The position numbers and the translations under genes were made by a program. Positions 1 to 5,847 of a stretch of 9,182 bases of DNA are shown here, in pieces. Source of the stretch: DATJZH01 sp035499215 (GTDB taxonomy: Bacteria > Actinomycetota > Actinomycetes > Streptosporangiales > Streptosporangiaceae); NCBI GenBank assembly GCA_035499215.1, contig DATJZH010000048.1, positions 1 through 9,182 on the forward strand, read 5' to 3'. How positions within the stretch are numbered: position 1 is the first letter of the stretch; the number at the start of each line of letters is the position of its first letter. The notes beneath the pieces were generated by a model, which was not told where the DNA came from, did not search any database, and was given only the letters and a program-made list of their open reading frames with translations.

Positions 1-1
1 G

Positions 2-247
2 GCCGAGGTCCGGCCGCAGGTCGCAGCCGCCTATAACGCTGAACTGCAGCGCAAGCTGCCGGACACGGTCTGGGGCTCTGGCTGCGCGAGCTGGTATCTC
101 GATAGCGAGGGCCGCAATGTGACGCTCTGGCCGGGCTTCACTTTCGACTTCCGGCGGCGCACCCGGCGCTTCCGCGCGTCCGACTTCATCCTCAGCGGCG
201 CAGCGAGCCGACCCTCGCGGCCTCCAGCGGGGGCGCAGCAACGTTAG
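2..247 (+). CDS. Flavin-containing (Baeyer-Villiger type) monooxygenase, C-terminal end only
   Basis: Only the last 81 codons are inside the window; the reading frame enters from the left edge and stops at TAG 245-247. The frame contains YNAEL, then VWGSGCASWYLD, GRN, LWPGFTF and FRRRTRRF. This order is the characteristic C-terminal block of class B flavoprotein Baeyer-Villiger monooxygenases and related flavin-containing monooxygenases. These enzymes use FAD and NADPH to insert oxygen into ketones or oxidise heteroatoms. The FAD and NADPH Rossmann motifs and the BVMO fingerprint lie outside the window, so the substrate cannot be guessed. The last 15 or so residues (SRPSRPPAGAQQR) are a low-complexity tail. 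A hairpin follows 22 bases after the stop. Family assignment is confident from the C-terminal block alone; completeness upstream is unknown. Confidence 0.85.
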   Translation, partial: AEVRPQVAAAYNAELQRKLPDTVWGSGCASWYLDSEGRNVTLWPGFTFDFRRRTRRFRASDFILSGAASRPSRPPAGAQQR

Positions 248-269
248 ACAGGACTTCTGCAGTCCCGCA

Positions 270-292
270 CTGCCGCCTCCCTGGTGCGGCAG
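270..292 (+). terminator. Hairpin after the monooxygenase gene
   Basis: CTGCCGC (270-276) pairs perfectly with GCGGCAG (286-292) around a 9-base loop. It lies 22 bases after the monooxygenase stop. There is no T tract, which is usual for GC-rich actinobacterial terminators. The role is inferred from position. Confidence 0.4.
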
Positions 293-428
293 GCCTGACC
301 GGTCGGGCACGGTGCTCGGCAGCCGCGGAAACCGGCACGGCGGCTGTACATCCCCCGGCGCACGGGAGCGCCTGACAGTAGCCTGGCTCGCGCCGAGCGA
401 GAGGCACCCAGAGTGCGAGACTTCGTGA

Positions 429-669
429 ATGACCTACGTCCCCCCCGCCTACGTCCCCGCCTCCGCCTACGCCTCCGCCTCCGGCCGCTATGAGCAGATC
501 CCTTGCCGGCGCTGCGGGCGCAGCGGCATCCTGCGGCCCGAGATCGCACTCGGGCTCTGGCAGAACTTCGGCGATGACCGGCCCCTGGACATCCAGCGGG
601 CGATCATCAGGCGTGCCTTCGACCTCGGCGTGACGCACTTCGACCTGGCCAACAACTACGGGCCCCCGT
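429..669 (+). pseudogene. Aldo/keto reductase N-terminal fragment (L-glyceraldehyde-3-phosphate reductase-like)
   Basis: An ATG at 429 opens a frame that remains open to 860, but recognisable homology covers only about residues 20-78: RYEQIP, CRRCGRSG, LGLWQNFGDDRPLD, RAIIRRAFDLGVTHFD and LANNYGPP. This is the N-terminal strand and first helix of the YghZ/KCNAB-like aldo/keto reductases, including the cofactor-side Asp and the catalytic Tyr (FDLANNYG). The family normally continues with a Gly-Ser-Ala-Glu block and 250 more residues carrying the catalytic Lys and His. Here the sequence turns after GPP (about 669) into unrelated sequence that encodes a GntR fragment on the other strand. Residues 5-18 (PPAYVPASAYASAS) come from a short tandem repeat not expected in the family. 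I call it a 3'-truncated remnant. No clear ribosome binding site precedes it. Confidence 0.7.
433..483 (+). repeat. CCTACG/CCTCCG hexamer repeat inside the reductase fragment
   Basis: CCTACG occurs at 433, 448 and 466 and CCTCCG at 460, 472 and 478, the last four being contiguous hexamers. The run is translated as an Ala/Pro/Ser/Tyr-rich insert near the N terminus of the reductase fragment and looks like a slippage expansion. Confidence 0.6.
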
Positions 670-688
670 GGTTCGGCTACTGGCACGC

Positions 689-874
689 TCAGCACACGAA
701 CGACCCCCACCCGTGGCGGGTGATCACCAGGCCCTCGCCCGCCAGCTTCCGCAGCGCGCGGGCGGCCGTGCTGGGCGCGGTGCCAGCTGCCTCTGCCAGC
801 TCCCGTACGGGCGGCACGCGGGCTCCGGCAGGCAGGGCCGCTACAAGCGCCCGCAGGTAGGTCTCGGCCCGCTC
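689..874 (-). pseudogene. GntR-type winged-helix DNA-binding fragment
   Basis: On the minus strand a frame reads ERAETYLRALVAALPAGARV, then PPVRELAEAAG, TAPSTAARALRKL, AGEGLVI and TRHGWGSFVC before TGA (689-691). This is a nearly complete GntR-family winged helix: the helix-turn-helix (VRELAEAAG, recognition helix STAARALRKL) and the wing ending HGWGSFV. GntR-type regulators bind operator DNA, usually with an effector domain behind the helix domain; short versions with little else also exist. There is no ATG, GTG or TTG in this frame close to the first conserved residue, and it starts exactly where the phosphotransferase fragment ends in another frame. The start codon therefore appears to have been lost at a deletion or fusion junction. 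Homology is clear by eye; whether any product is made is doubtful. Confidence 0.65.
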
Positions 875-1340
875 AGAGGTGCCAGGCCAGCTCAGCCGCG
901 CTGATACGAGGCGCAGCGCGCCCGAACGGCCGAAGCTCAGGCAGGATCAGCGACGATGGCGGCTCCAGGTCGTGCAGCCACCGCAGCAGCGAGGCCAGCT
1001 CGGCCACCGTCCCGTACTCCTGGCGTTCCGAGACCAGTTCCCAGAACGTCACCACCCGGCCGTCAGCCACCAGCGGCTGATCATCAGGCCCCGCGAGCCG
1101 GACGGACGGCAACGCCACCGACTCCAGCCAGCGCGCAACCGCCACCTCGGTCTCAATGTCGGGCAGGTAATCGATGGTCCGCGCGAGCCGTGCGACCAGC
1201 GGCGCCGAGCGCAACCGGTAGGCCGAGCGCAACCGGTAGATGGCGTTCTCACCCAGCCGCAGCAGCTCAGCGCCGCCAGAGTCCAGCCCCGCTGCGGCGC
1301 AGGCAATCTCCAGCGTTCTCCTGGTGCTGTCCGCCGAGAA
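873..1340 (-). pseudogene. Aminoglycoside-phosphotransferase (APH)-like kinase, N-terminal half
   Basis: The minus-strand frame shows FSADSTRRTLE, AAAGLDSGGAELLRLGENAIYRLRS, VARLARTIDYL, EVAVARWLESV, DDQPLVADGRVVTFWELVS, YGTVAELASLLRWLHDL and RPFGRAAPRI, then stops at TGA 873-875. This is the N-lobe and hinge of the APH/choline-kinase-like fold (PF01636), which phosphorylates small hydroxylated substrates. Only about 155 residues are present. The C-lobe with the catalytic HGD loop and the Mg-binding Asp motif is missing, so it cannot be an active kinase. The frame is open upstream to 1451 but contains no ATG, GTG or TTG before the homology starts; the first TTG is internal (1232). An exact 18-bp in-frame duplication repeats YRLRSA. 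Truncation, missing start and duplication together support a decaying pseudogene. Confidence 0.7.
1204..1239 (-). repeat. Exact 18-bp tandem duplication in the APH-like fragment
   Basis: GCCGAGCGCAACCGGTAG occupies 1204-1221 and again 1222-1239 with no mismatch. Read on the minus strand it doubles the six residues YRLRSA in frame, right after the conserved GENAIYRL strand of the kinase N-lobe. Confidence 0.9.
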
Positions 1341-1451
1341 ACCACCACGGCCCGCAGGCTCCCCCGCTTCCTGGCCGCTATCAGTCGCTACCCGAACGAC
1401 GCTACAGGGCCGGACCCGGTAAGCCGAGCGGTCAAGTGGCCAGGTTTCACG

Positions 1452-1577
1452 TCATCTCACCCACTCCGCTCGTTCAATGCCCTCCGAGCTGATCGCCTCT
1501 CCGATCCGCTTGGCGTCCCGGCCGACGAACACGACGCGCTCGCTGTCCGCTGCTTCCGCCATCGGCTCGAAGGTCAT
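1452..1577 (-). CDS. Hypothetical 41-residue reading frame upstream of the APH fragment
   Basis: An ATG at 1577 (minus) opens 41 codons ending at TGA 1452-1454. The product begins MTFEPMAEAADSERVVF and continues VGRDAKRIGEAISSEG to ERAEWVR. It alternates hydrophobic and charged residues like a small folded protein. It is in the same frame as the APH-like fragment downstream, separated by this TGA and about 37 codons lacking a start. The frame extends upstream of the ATG to a TGA 15 codons earlier, with a possible GTG start two codons upstream of the ATG. I do not recognise the family. I see no clear ribosome binding site. It may be the C-terminal remnant of another broken gene rather than a real small protein. 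Confidence 0.25.
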   Translation of the reverse strand: MTFEPMAEAADSERVVFVGRDAKRIGEAISSEGIERAEWVR

Positions 1578-2104
1578 CAGAGGCACAAGCTGGCCAGCGC
1601 GGTAACCGGTCGCCGCTCAGCCTTGGGAGGCCCGCGCGGCGCGCGCCGGGCCGCAACCGCAGGACCCGCCAGATAACCCAGCTCACCCGGCATGCAGACC
1701 AGCCGCGAGGTTCACACGTGCACGCCCGGTCTGCTCCCGGTCCGCCATTGTCCGCGTCGGGCCAGCCTCGCCAAGCCCGTCCGTGACCGCAGGGCAACCG
1801 GTCACCGGGGAAAGCTGCACGCCGCACGTACACGCGAAGACGGCCTTGACAAGCCCCGGCCCGAAAGTCGCGGCGTTCGCACCTATCGGGAGCAGGGGGG
1901 GCACGGCACAACCCTCAGCACCCAGGGGCTCACACTCCACGACGACACGTCGGACAAGGGATGGAGACTTCAACTGGCCACCAGCGGAGACTCTTACATG
2001 GCCACGAACACCATTGTCTCCCGAAACATGACATAGCCTCCAAGAGCAGGCATCATTCGCCCTCCGCCGACCAGCCGCCCTCGAACGCATAGAAGGGCAC
2101 ATGG
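1578..2104. other. Gene-poor stretch before the intact aldo/keto reductase
   Basis: Long open frames occur on both strands here (about 140 codons minus at 1683-2108, about 114 codons plus at 1692-2036). None shows a recognisable motif, a ribosome binding site or codon bias like the real genes nearby, and they overlap each other. Positions 1970-2110 are somewhat less GC-rich than the rest and probably hold the promoter region of the reductase at 2121, but no convincing -35/-10 pair stands out. No tRNA, repeat array or insertion-sequence end was seen. Confidence 0.5.
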
Positions 2105-2108
2105 ACAA

Positions 2109-2118
2109 GAGGAGGAGA
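2109..2118 (+). promoter_or_regulatory. Strong ribosome binding site for the GTG-started reductase
   Basis: AGAGGAGGAG lies directly before GTG 2121 and complements the 16S rRNA 3' end. It settles the start at GTG 2121, since no ATG in that frame lies close by. Confidence 0.7.
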
Positions 2119-2120
2119 CT

Positions 2121-3143
2121 GTGCGTTACGTAGAGTTCGGGAGCTGGCGACTGTCCAAGGTGGGCCTAGGCACTTCCCAGTTCGCCAACCCTGGCTGGGG
2201 CTACGGGCCGGGCTACCGGCCGCATGACCTGGTGCGGCGAGCCCTCGCCCTGGGCATCACCCACTTCGACACCTCCGACTTCTACGGTGCGGGGCACAGC
2301 GAACGGATTCTCGGAGCCGTCCTCGGGGACGTCGAGGGGGTGCTGGTTGCGACGAAGCTCTTCAACGTAGCTCCGAGTGCCTGCCTCGTGATGGCACGGG
2401 CCCGCGCCAGCGTCGAACGCCTGGGGGGCCCGCTGGGCCTGTGCTACCTCGATTGGGCCAACCCCTTCATCAATGACCGGTCTCTCATGGCCGGGATGCG
2501 TCGGCTGCGGGCGGAGGGGCTGGTCGCTGAGGTCGGGGTGAGCAGCTATGATCTGGCCCGCTGGCAGGCGGCTGAGCGACACCTGGGTGCCCCGGTGCTG
2601 GTCAACCAGGCGTGCTACAACCTCCTTCACCGGGACCCGGAGGAGGCCCTCCTGCCTTGGGCCGCCGCCGAGGGGCGCCTGGTAGTGGCCGCCATGCCCT
2701 TCGCCACCGGCTTCCTCTCGGGGGCTTACCATCGGGGCAAGCGCGTTACGGGACCCTGGCGAATCCCCGACCCCCTGTACTCCTCCGACCACCTGAGGCA
2801 GACGGCCGGGCTGGTGGAGACGTTGGGTGGAGTGGCAAGGGCTCATGACGCCACCGTGGCCCAGGTGGCCCTGGCCTACGTTTTGCGCCACCCGAACGTG
2901 GTTGCCATTCCTGGTGCCGCCACTGCTGGCCAGCTGGCCGAGAACGCCGCAGCGGCTGACCTTGAGCTGAATGAGGACGAGCGCCAGCGGCTGGCTGAGG
3001 CTGCAAGCCGGTGCCCGGCACCTAGAGGGGACGCCTGGCCGAAGCTCCATGCCGCTAAGCACTGGGTCAGGGGGGCAAGGCTGCTGGCGGCCATGGTAAG
3101 GGAGGACCGCCGGGTGAAAGCTCTCGAGGACCGGCTGGTGTGA
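2121..3143 (+). CDS. Aldo/keto reductase family protein with His-to-Asp change in the catalytic tetrad
   Basis: A 340-residue protein starting at GTG 2121, chosen because AGGAGG sits at an ideal distance upstream (2109-2118). It has the (alpha/beta)8 aldo/keto reductase pattern: VGLGTSQF near the N terminus, GITHFDTSDFYGAGHSE with Asp50 and Tyr55, VATKLF with Lys79, GVSSYDLARW (139-148), NQACYNLL, and the NADPH-binding IPGAATAGQLAENAAA (263-278). The family reduces aldehydes or ketones with NADPH in the cytosol. The usual catalytic His of the L-H-W-P motif is replaced: the protein reads CYLDWANP, so Asp111 is in its place. A C-terminal tail of about 40 residues (KLHAAKHWVRGARLLAAM...) extends beyond the barrel. 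Third-position A/T is commoner than in the transporter downstream, compatible with a different origin. It stands alone, without an operon partner. Confidence 0.88.
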   Translation: MRYVEFGSWRLSKVGLGTSQFANPGWGYGPGYRPHDLVRRALALGITHFDTSDFYGAGHSERILGAVLGDVEGVLVATKLFNVAPSACLVMARARASVERLGGPLGLCYLDWANPFINDRSLMAGMRRLRAEGLVAEVGVSSYDLARWQAAERHLGAPVLVNQACYNLLHRDPEEALLPWAAAEGRLVVAAMPFATGFLSGAYHRGKRVTGPWRIPDPLYSSDHLRQTAGLVETLGGVARAHDATVAQVALAYVLRHPNVVAIPGAATAGQLAENAAAADLELNEDERQRLAEAASRCPAPRGDAWPKLHAAKHWVRGARLLAAMVREDRRVKALEDRLV

Positions 3144-3483
3144 CGACCAAGGATCGTCGCTCCCGCCCAGGTCAGGGCCAACGTGAAGACCTCACCACCG
3201 TAGCCGCAGGTCAGGGTCACTCTTTCGGTTGTGAGAGGTGGCCCTTTCGGCTTCCCAGGGCTCGCGTCTCACATCGCACAGTTTTAGGCGATCTTGTGGA
3301 TGCGGGCGAGCGCCGCCAGGAAGCTCCCACCTAGGCCAGGCCAAAGGACTGGACGAACCAGACGGCCTCAAGCATGGCTGAGCTAGTCTTCAAATCCGTG
3401 GGTTCTGGGTTTGAGCGCCTGGCGCCCCTCGAATTGTCGGCCTTCGGCCGCCTGACCGGGCTGCAATGGCCGTAAGCGCGACT
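3144..3483. other. Gene-poor stretch, possible transposase tail on the minus strand
   Basis: No confident gene lies here. A 64-codon plus frame (GTG 3140 to TAG 3334) overlaps the reductase stop by four bases but has no familiar motif. On the minus strand SFLAALARIHKIA ends at TAA 3284-3286 and, one frame over, EAVWFVQSFGLA lies just upstream. Together these look like the frameshifted C terminus of a DDE transposase, but the match is from memory and weak. The near repeat CAGGTCAGGG occurs at about 3169 and 3208. A short hairpin CGGCC-TTC-GGCCG at 3438-3450 lies 34 bases past the stop of the doc-like pseudogene on the minus strand and could terminate it. Confidence 0.35.
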
Positions 3484-3851
3484 TCAGAGGCTGAACTTGA
3501 CTAGATCACCTGCAATGACAGCTACGTCGGTGTAGCGGCCTTCAGCGATAGCGACCATGAACTCCTCCGCGGCGTCCTGGTCGAATCCGGGGTCGAGCGG
3601 ATGCCCGTTGACGGTCAGAAACGTGAACACCGCGACCCAGGCTGTTCGCTTGTTACCGTCAACCCAGCCATGGTTGCAGGCGAGGGATTGCAAGAGCGCG
3701 GCAGCTTTCTCCCAGATGGTGCCGCAGGCGTCTCCGGCCCGCCCAGTTCGGCTGACCGCGCTGTGAGCAGCGGGCCCAGCCGGACGGCGTGCAGAACGTC
3801 GTCGGCCTGCCCGGCCCGGCGGCGCTGAGCCGGGCCGCCACAAGCGGGCAT
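3484..3851 (-). pseudogene. Doc/Fic-type toxin (death-on-curing family), frameshifted remnant
   Basis: On the minus strand the distal 75 or so codons encode IWEKAAALLQSLACNHGWVDGNKRTAW, VAVFTFLTVNGHPLD, AAEEFMVAIAEG and VAVIAGDLVKFSL, ending at TGA 3484-3486. HGWVDGNKR (3643-3675 region) is the Fic/Doc active-site motif HxFxDGNKR with Trp for Phe. Doc toxins phosphorylate EF-Tu to arrest translation and are paired with a Phd antitoxin. The N-terminal part, ADDVLHAVRLG and GPLL, lies in a different frame starting at ATG 3849-3851. Adding one base between 3764 and 3765 joins it as GPLLxSAVSRTG and restores the family pattern. About a dozen residues after VRLG and a few before GDACGTIWEKA also seem to be missing. 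No phd-like gene precedes it. I read it as an orphaned, decayed toxin. Confidence 0.75.
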
Positions 3852-3894
3852 GATTAACGGCAGCCGAACGCGCCGTGAACGGGAAGACCCGACG

Positions 3895-5613
3895 ATGTCA
3901 GTTCCGCGGCGGGCCGGGCCGGCCCGCTGGCCAGTCCTGCGGGGCGTGCTGCCGGTCCGCCGGTCACAGCTCGCGCCGGATATGCTGGCCGGCCTGACGC
4001 TGGCCGCGCTCGGCATCCCCGAGGTCCTCGCCTACGCGAAGGTCGCCGGAATGCCGGTGGTGACCGGGCTGTACACGATGCTGCTGCCGATGGCCGCGTT
4101 CGCCATCCTGGGCTCCTCGCGTCATCTGGTCGTCGCCGCGGACTCCGCGACCGCGGCCATACTCGCCGCGTCCCTCGCCGGGCTGGCGGCCCCCGGCTCG
4201 CCGGATTACGTCCGGCTGGCCGGGCTCGCGGCCCTGGTCACCGGCGGCCTGCTGCTGCTCGCGCGAGTGGCCAGGCTGGGGTTCCTGGCGAATTTCCTGT
4301 CCCGCACCGTCCTGCTCGGCTTCCTCGCCGGCGTCGGCATCCAGGTGGCGGTCGGGCAGCTGCCCGACATGCTGGGCGTCCCCCCAGCCGGCAGCCGGAC
4401 CGTGATCATATTCGCGCACGTGCTGACCGAGCTCCCCGAGGCGCATCCCGTCACGGTCGCAATATCGGGCGCGGTGATCCTGGTCGTGCTCGGCGCCCGG
4501 CGGATCACCCGCCGGGTTCCCGGCGCGCTGATCGCGGTCATCGGCGCGATCATCGTGAGCCGCGCGGTCGATCTGGCCGGCCGCGGCGTGACGGTGCTCG
4601 GGCCAGTGCCGCGCGGGCTGCCGCACCTCGCGGTGCCTGCCCTCGGCTCGCACGGCGCCGACCTGCACAGTGCCAGGCTGCTGCTTGGCACCGCCGCCTC
4701 GATGTTCGTCGTCATCCTCGCGCAGAGCGCCGCGACATCGCGCGCCTACGCCGTCACGTACGAGGAAACCGACAGCGAGGACACCGACCTGGTGGGCCTG
4801 GGTGCCGCCAACATCGCCGCGGCGCTCTCCGGCACCTTCGTCGTTAACGGCAGCCCCACCAAGACCCAGATGGTCGACAGCGCGGGCGGCCGCAGCCAGC
4901 TTGCCCAGCTCGCCACCAGCGCCGTCGTCCTGCTCGTCCTGCTCCTGGTCACCGGGCCGCTCGCCTACCTGCCGATCGCCGCCCTGTCGGCGGTGGTCTT
5001 CCTCATCGCCGCCGAGCTCGTCGACGTGCCGGGGCTGCGGCGGATCCTGTCCGTCCGGCGGGACGAGTTCGCCGTCGCGGTGCTGGCCGCTGCGGCGGTC
5101 GTGATCCTCGGCGTCCAGGACGGCATCGTGCTTGCCGTGGTCGCCTCGGTCATCGACCATCTGCGGCACAGCTACCGCCCGCGAAGCAGCGTGCTGATCA
5201 AGTCGCCAGCCGGGCACTGGCAGCCGACCCCGGTGTCGCCCGGCGCCCGGACCGAGGAGGGACTGGTGGTCTACCGGTTCGGCACCAGCCTCTACTACGC
5301 CAACGCCGCACGGCTCATCGAGGACATGACGGCTATCACCGAGCTGGGCAGCCCGTTGCGCTGGATGGTTTTCGACGGCGCCGCCGTCGGCGACGTTGAC
5401 TATACGGCGGCGTCGGTGCTCGGCAAGGTCGTCGCGCAGCTCGCCGAACGGCACATCCGGTTCGTGATCACGAGTGTGGTCCAGCCGGTGCGGATCCAGC
5501 TCGACCGCTACGGGATCAGCGCCGCGGCAGGCCCCGGCGCTTACTACGACACGCCGGGTGAGGCGCTTGAAGCTTTCCGGGCCGCCTCCGCGGGCCCGTC
5601 AGGCCGGGCCTGA
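3895..5613 (+). CDS. SulP/SLC26 family anion transporter with C-terminal STAS domain
   Basis: A 572-residue integral membrane protein. The SulP family moves sulfate, bicarbonate or other anions across the cytoplasmic membrane, by symport or exchange. The N-terminal SulP signature is clear: DMLAGLTLAALGIPEVLAYAKVAGMPVVTGLYT (about residues 26-58), followed by hydrophobic segments to about residue 420, including SGTFVVNGSPTKTQMVDSAGGRSQLA, a conserved re-entrant region. A STAS domain fills about 454-565: VVYRFGTSLYYANAARL, then MVFDGAAVGDVDYTAASVL, the phosphate-loop-like motif. ATG 3895 was chosen because GGGAAG precedes it by 8 bases; an ATG at 3850 in the same frame would add 15 charged residues and overlap the doc remnant. 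No carbonic anhydrase fusion is present. Substrate cannot be told from sequence; sulfate is only the family default. A perfect hairpin spans its stop codon. Confidence 0.92.
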   Translation: MSVPRRAGPARWPVLRGVLPVRRSQLAPDMLAGLTLAALGIPEVLAYAKVAGMPVVTGLYTMLLPMAAFAILGSSRHLVVAADSATAAILAASLAGLAAPGSPDYVRLAGLAALVTGGLLLLARVARLGFLANFLSRTVLLGFLAGVGIQVAVGQLPDMLGVPPAGSRTVIIFAHVLTELPEAHPVTVAISGAVILVVLGARRITRRVPGALIAVIGAIIVSRAVDLAGRGVTVLGPVPRGLPHLAVPALGSHGADLHSARLLLGTAASMFVVILAQSAATSRAYAVTYEETDSEDTDLVGLGAANIAAALSGTFVVNGSPTKTQMVDSAGGRSQLAQLATSAVVLLVLLLVTGPLAYLPIAALSAVVFLIAAELVDVPGLRRILSVRRDEFAVAVLAAAAVVILGVQDGIVLAVVASVIDHLRHSYRPRSSVLIKSPAGHWQPTPVSPGARTEEGLVVYRFGTSLYYANAARLIEDMTAITELGSPLRWMVFDGAAVGDVDYTAASVLGKVVAQLAERHIRFVITSVVQPVRIQLDRYGISAAAGPGAYYDTPGEALEAFRAASAGPSGRA

Positions 5614-5618
5614 CGGGC
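5594..5618 (+). terminator. 12-bp perfect inverted repeat spanning the SulP stop codon
   Basis: GCCCGTCAGGCC (5594-5605) is the exact reverse complement of GGCCTGACGGGC (5607-5618), separated by one base, so an 11-bp stem with a 3-base loop can form. The TGA stop (5611-5613) lies inside the right arm. It has no T tract, so it fits a GC-rich actinobacterial terminator or an mRNA-stabilising hairpin. Confidence 0.6.
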
Positions 5619-5704
5619 GGCCGCCAGCAGGGTCGCCCGCAGATCCGCCTGCCCGGCCGCACGGCGGTGACGTACCATCCAGAGCAATGCAAATGCCGTC
5701 TAAC

Positions 5705-5721
5705 GGAGGTGGCGCCCTATG
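5705..5721 (+). promoter_or_regulatory. Consensus ribosome binding site and ATG upstream of the phosphoesterase
   Basis: GGAGGT at 5705-5710 is followed after 8 bases by ATG 5719. This is the best translation start signal in the window. The ATG is in frame with the phosphoesterase but meets TGA at 5746-5748. Confidence 0.7.
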
Positions 5722-5748
5722 TGCAAGCGGCTCGGGCTCCTGCGATGA
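5719..5748 (+). other. Nine-codon reading frame ending in TGA, in frame with the phosphoesterase
   Basis: ATG 5719 encodes MCKRLGLLR and then TGA (5746-5748). The same frame carries on without another stop through HYPGTIPFPAPGRIFPPG and LLPQIKHIVVLMMENHS into the phosphoesterase. It is either the true N terminus broken by a nonsense change (CGA to TGA would do it), a leader peptide, or the start of a read-through product. Confidence 0.5.
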
Positions 5749-5847
5749 CGACCGCCCGGCCATTACCCGGGCACGATTCCCTTTCCCGCCCCAGGCCGGA
5801 TCTTCCCCCCCGGGGAAGACCTGCTGCCGCAGATCAAGCACATCGTA

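Noticed and set aside
192..710. A 172-codon minus-strand frame covering the reductase fragment, with a Gly-rich tract.
   Set aside because: The Gly tract is only the complement of the CCTCCG repeat, and conserved reductase residues lie on the plus strand.
1683..2108. A 141-codon minus-strand frame with a Cys-containing segment (VFACTCGVQLS), considered as a peptide precursor gene.
   Set aside because: No ribosome binding site, no recognisable family, overlapping open frames on the other strand, and no modification or export genes nearby.
3140..3334. A 64-codon frame overlapping the reductase stop by GTGA, considered as a translationally coupled gene.
   Set aside because: No motif, no codon bias, and possible minus-strand transposase residues lie across it.
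3385..3432. GTCTTCAAA-CCGTGGG resembles the anticodon arm of a selenocysteine tRNA (UCA anticodon), suggesting a selC fragment or attachment site.
   Set aside because: The anticodon stem does not pair, no acceptor or T arm with matching ends could be found on either strand, and 15 or so bases can match by chance.
3964..5454. A 496-codon minus-strand frame opposite the SulP gene.
   Set aside because: It is rich in Arg, Gly, Asp and Gln, as expected for the antisense of a high-GC gene; the plus strand encodes a clear transporter.
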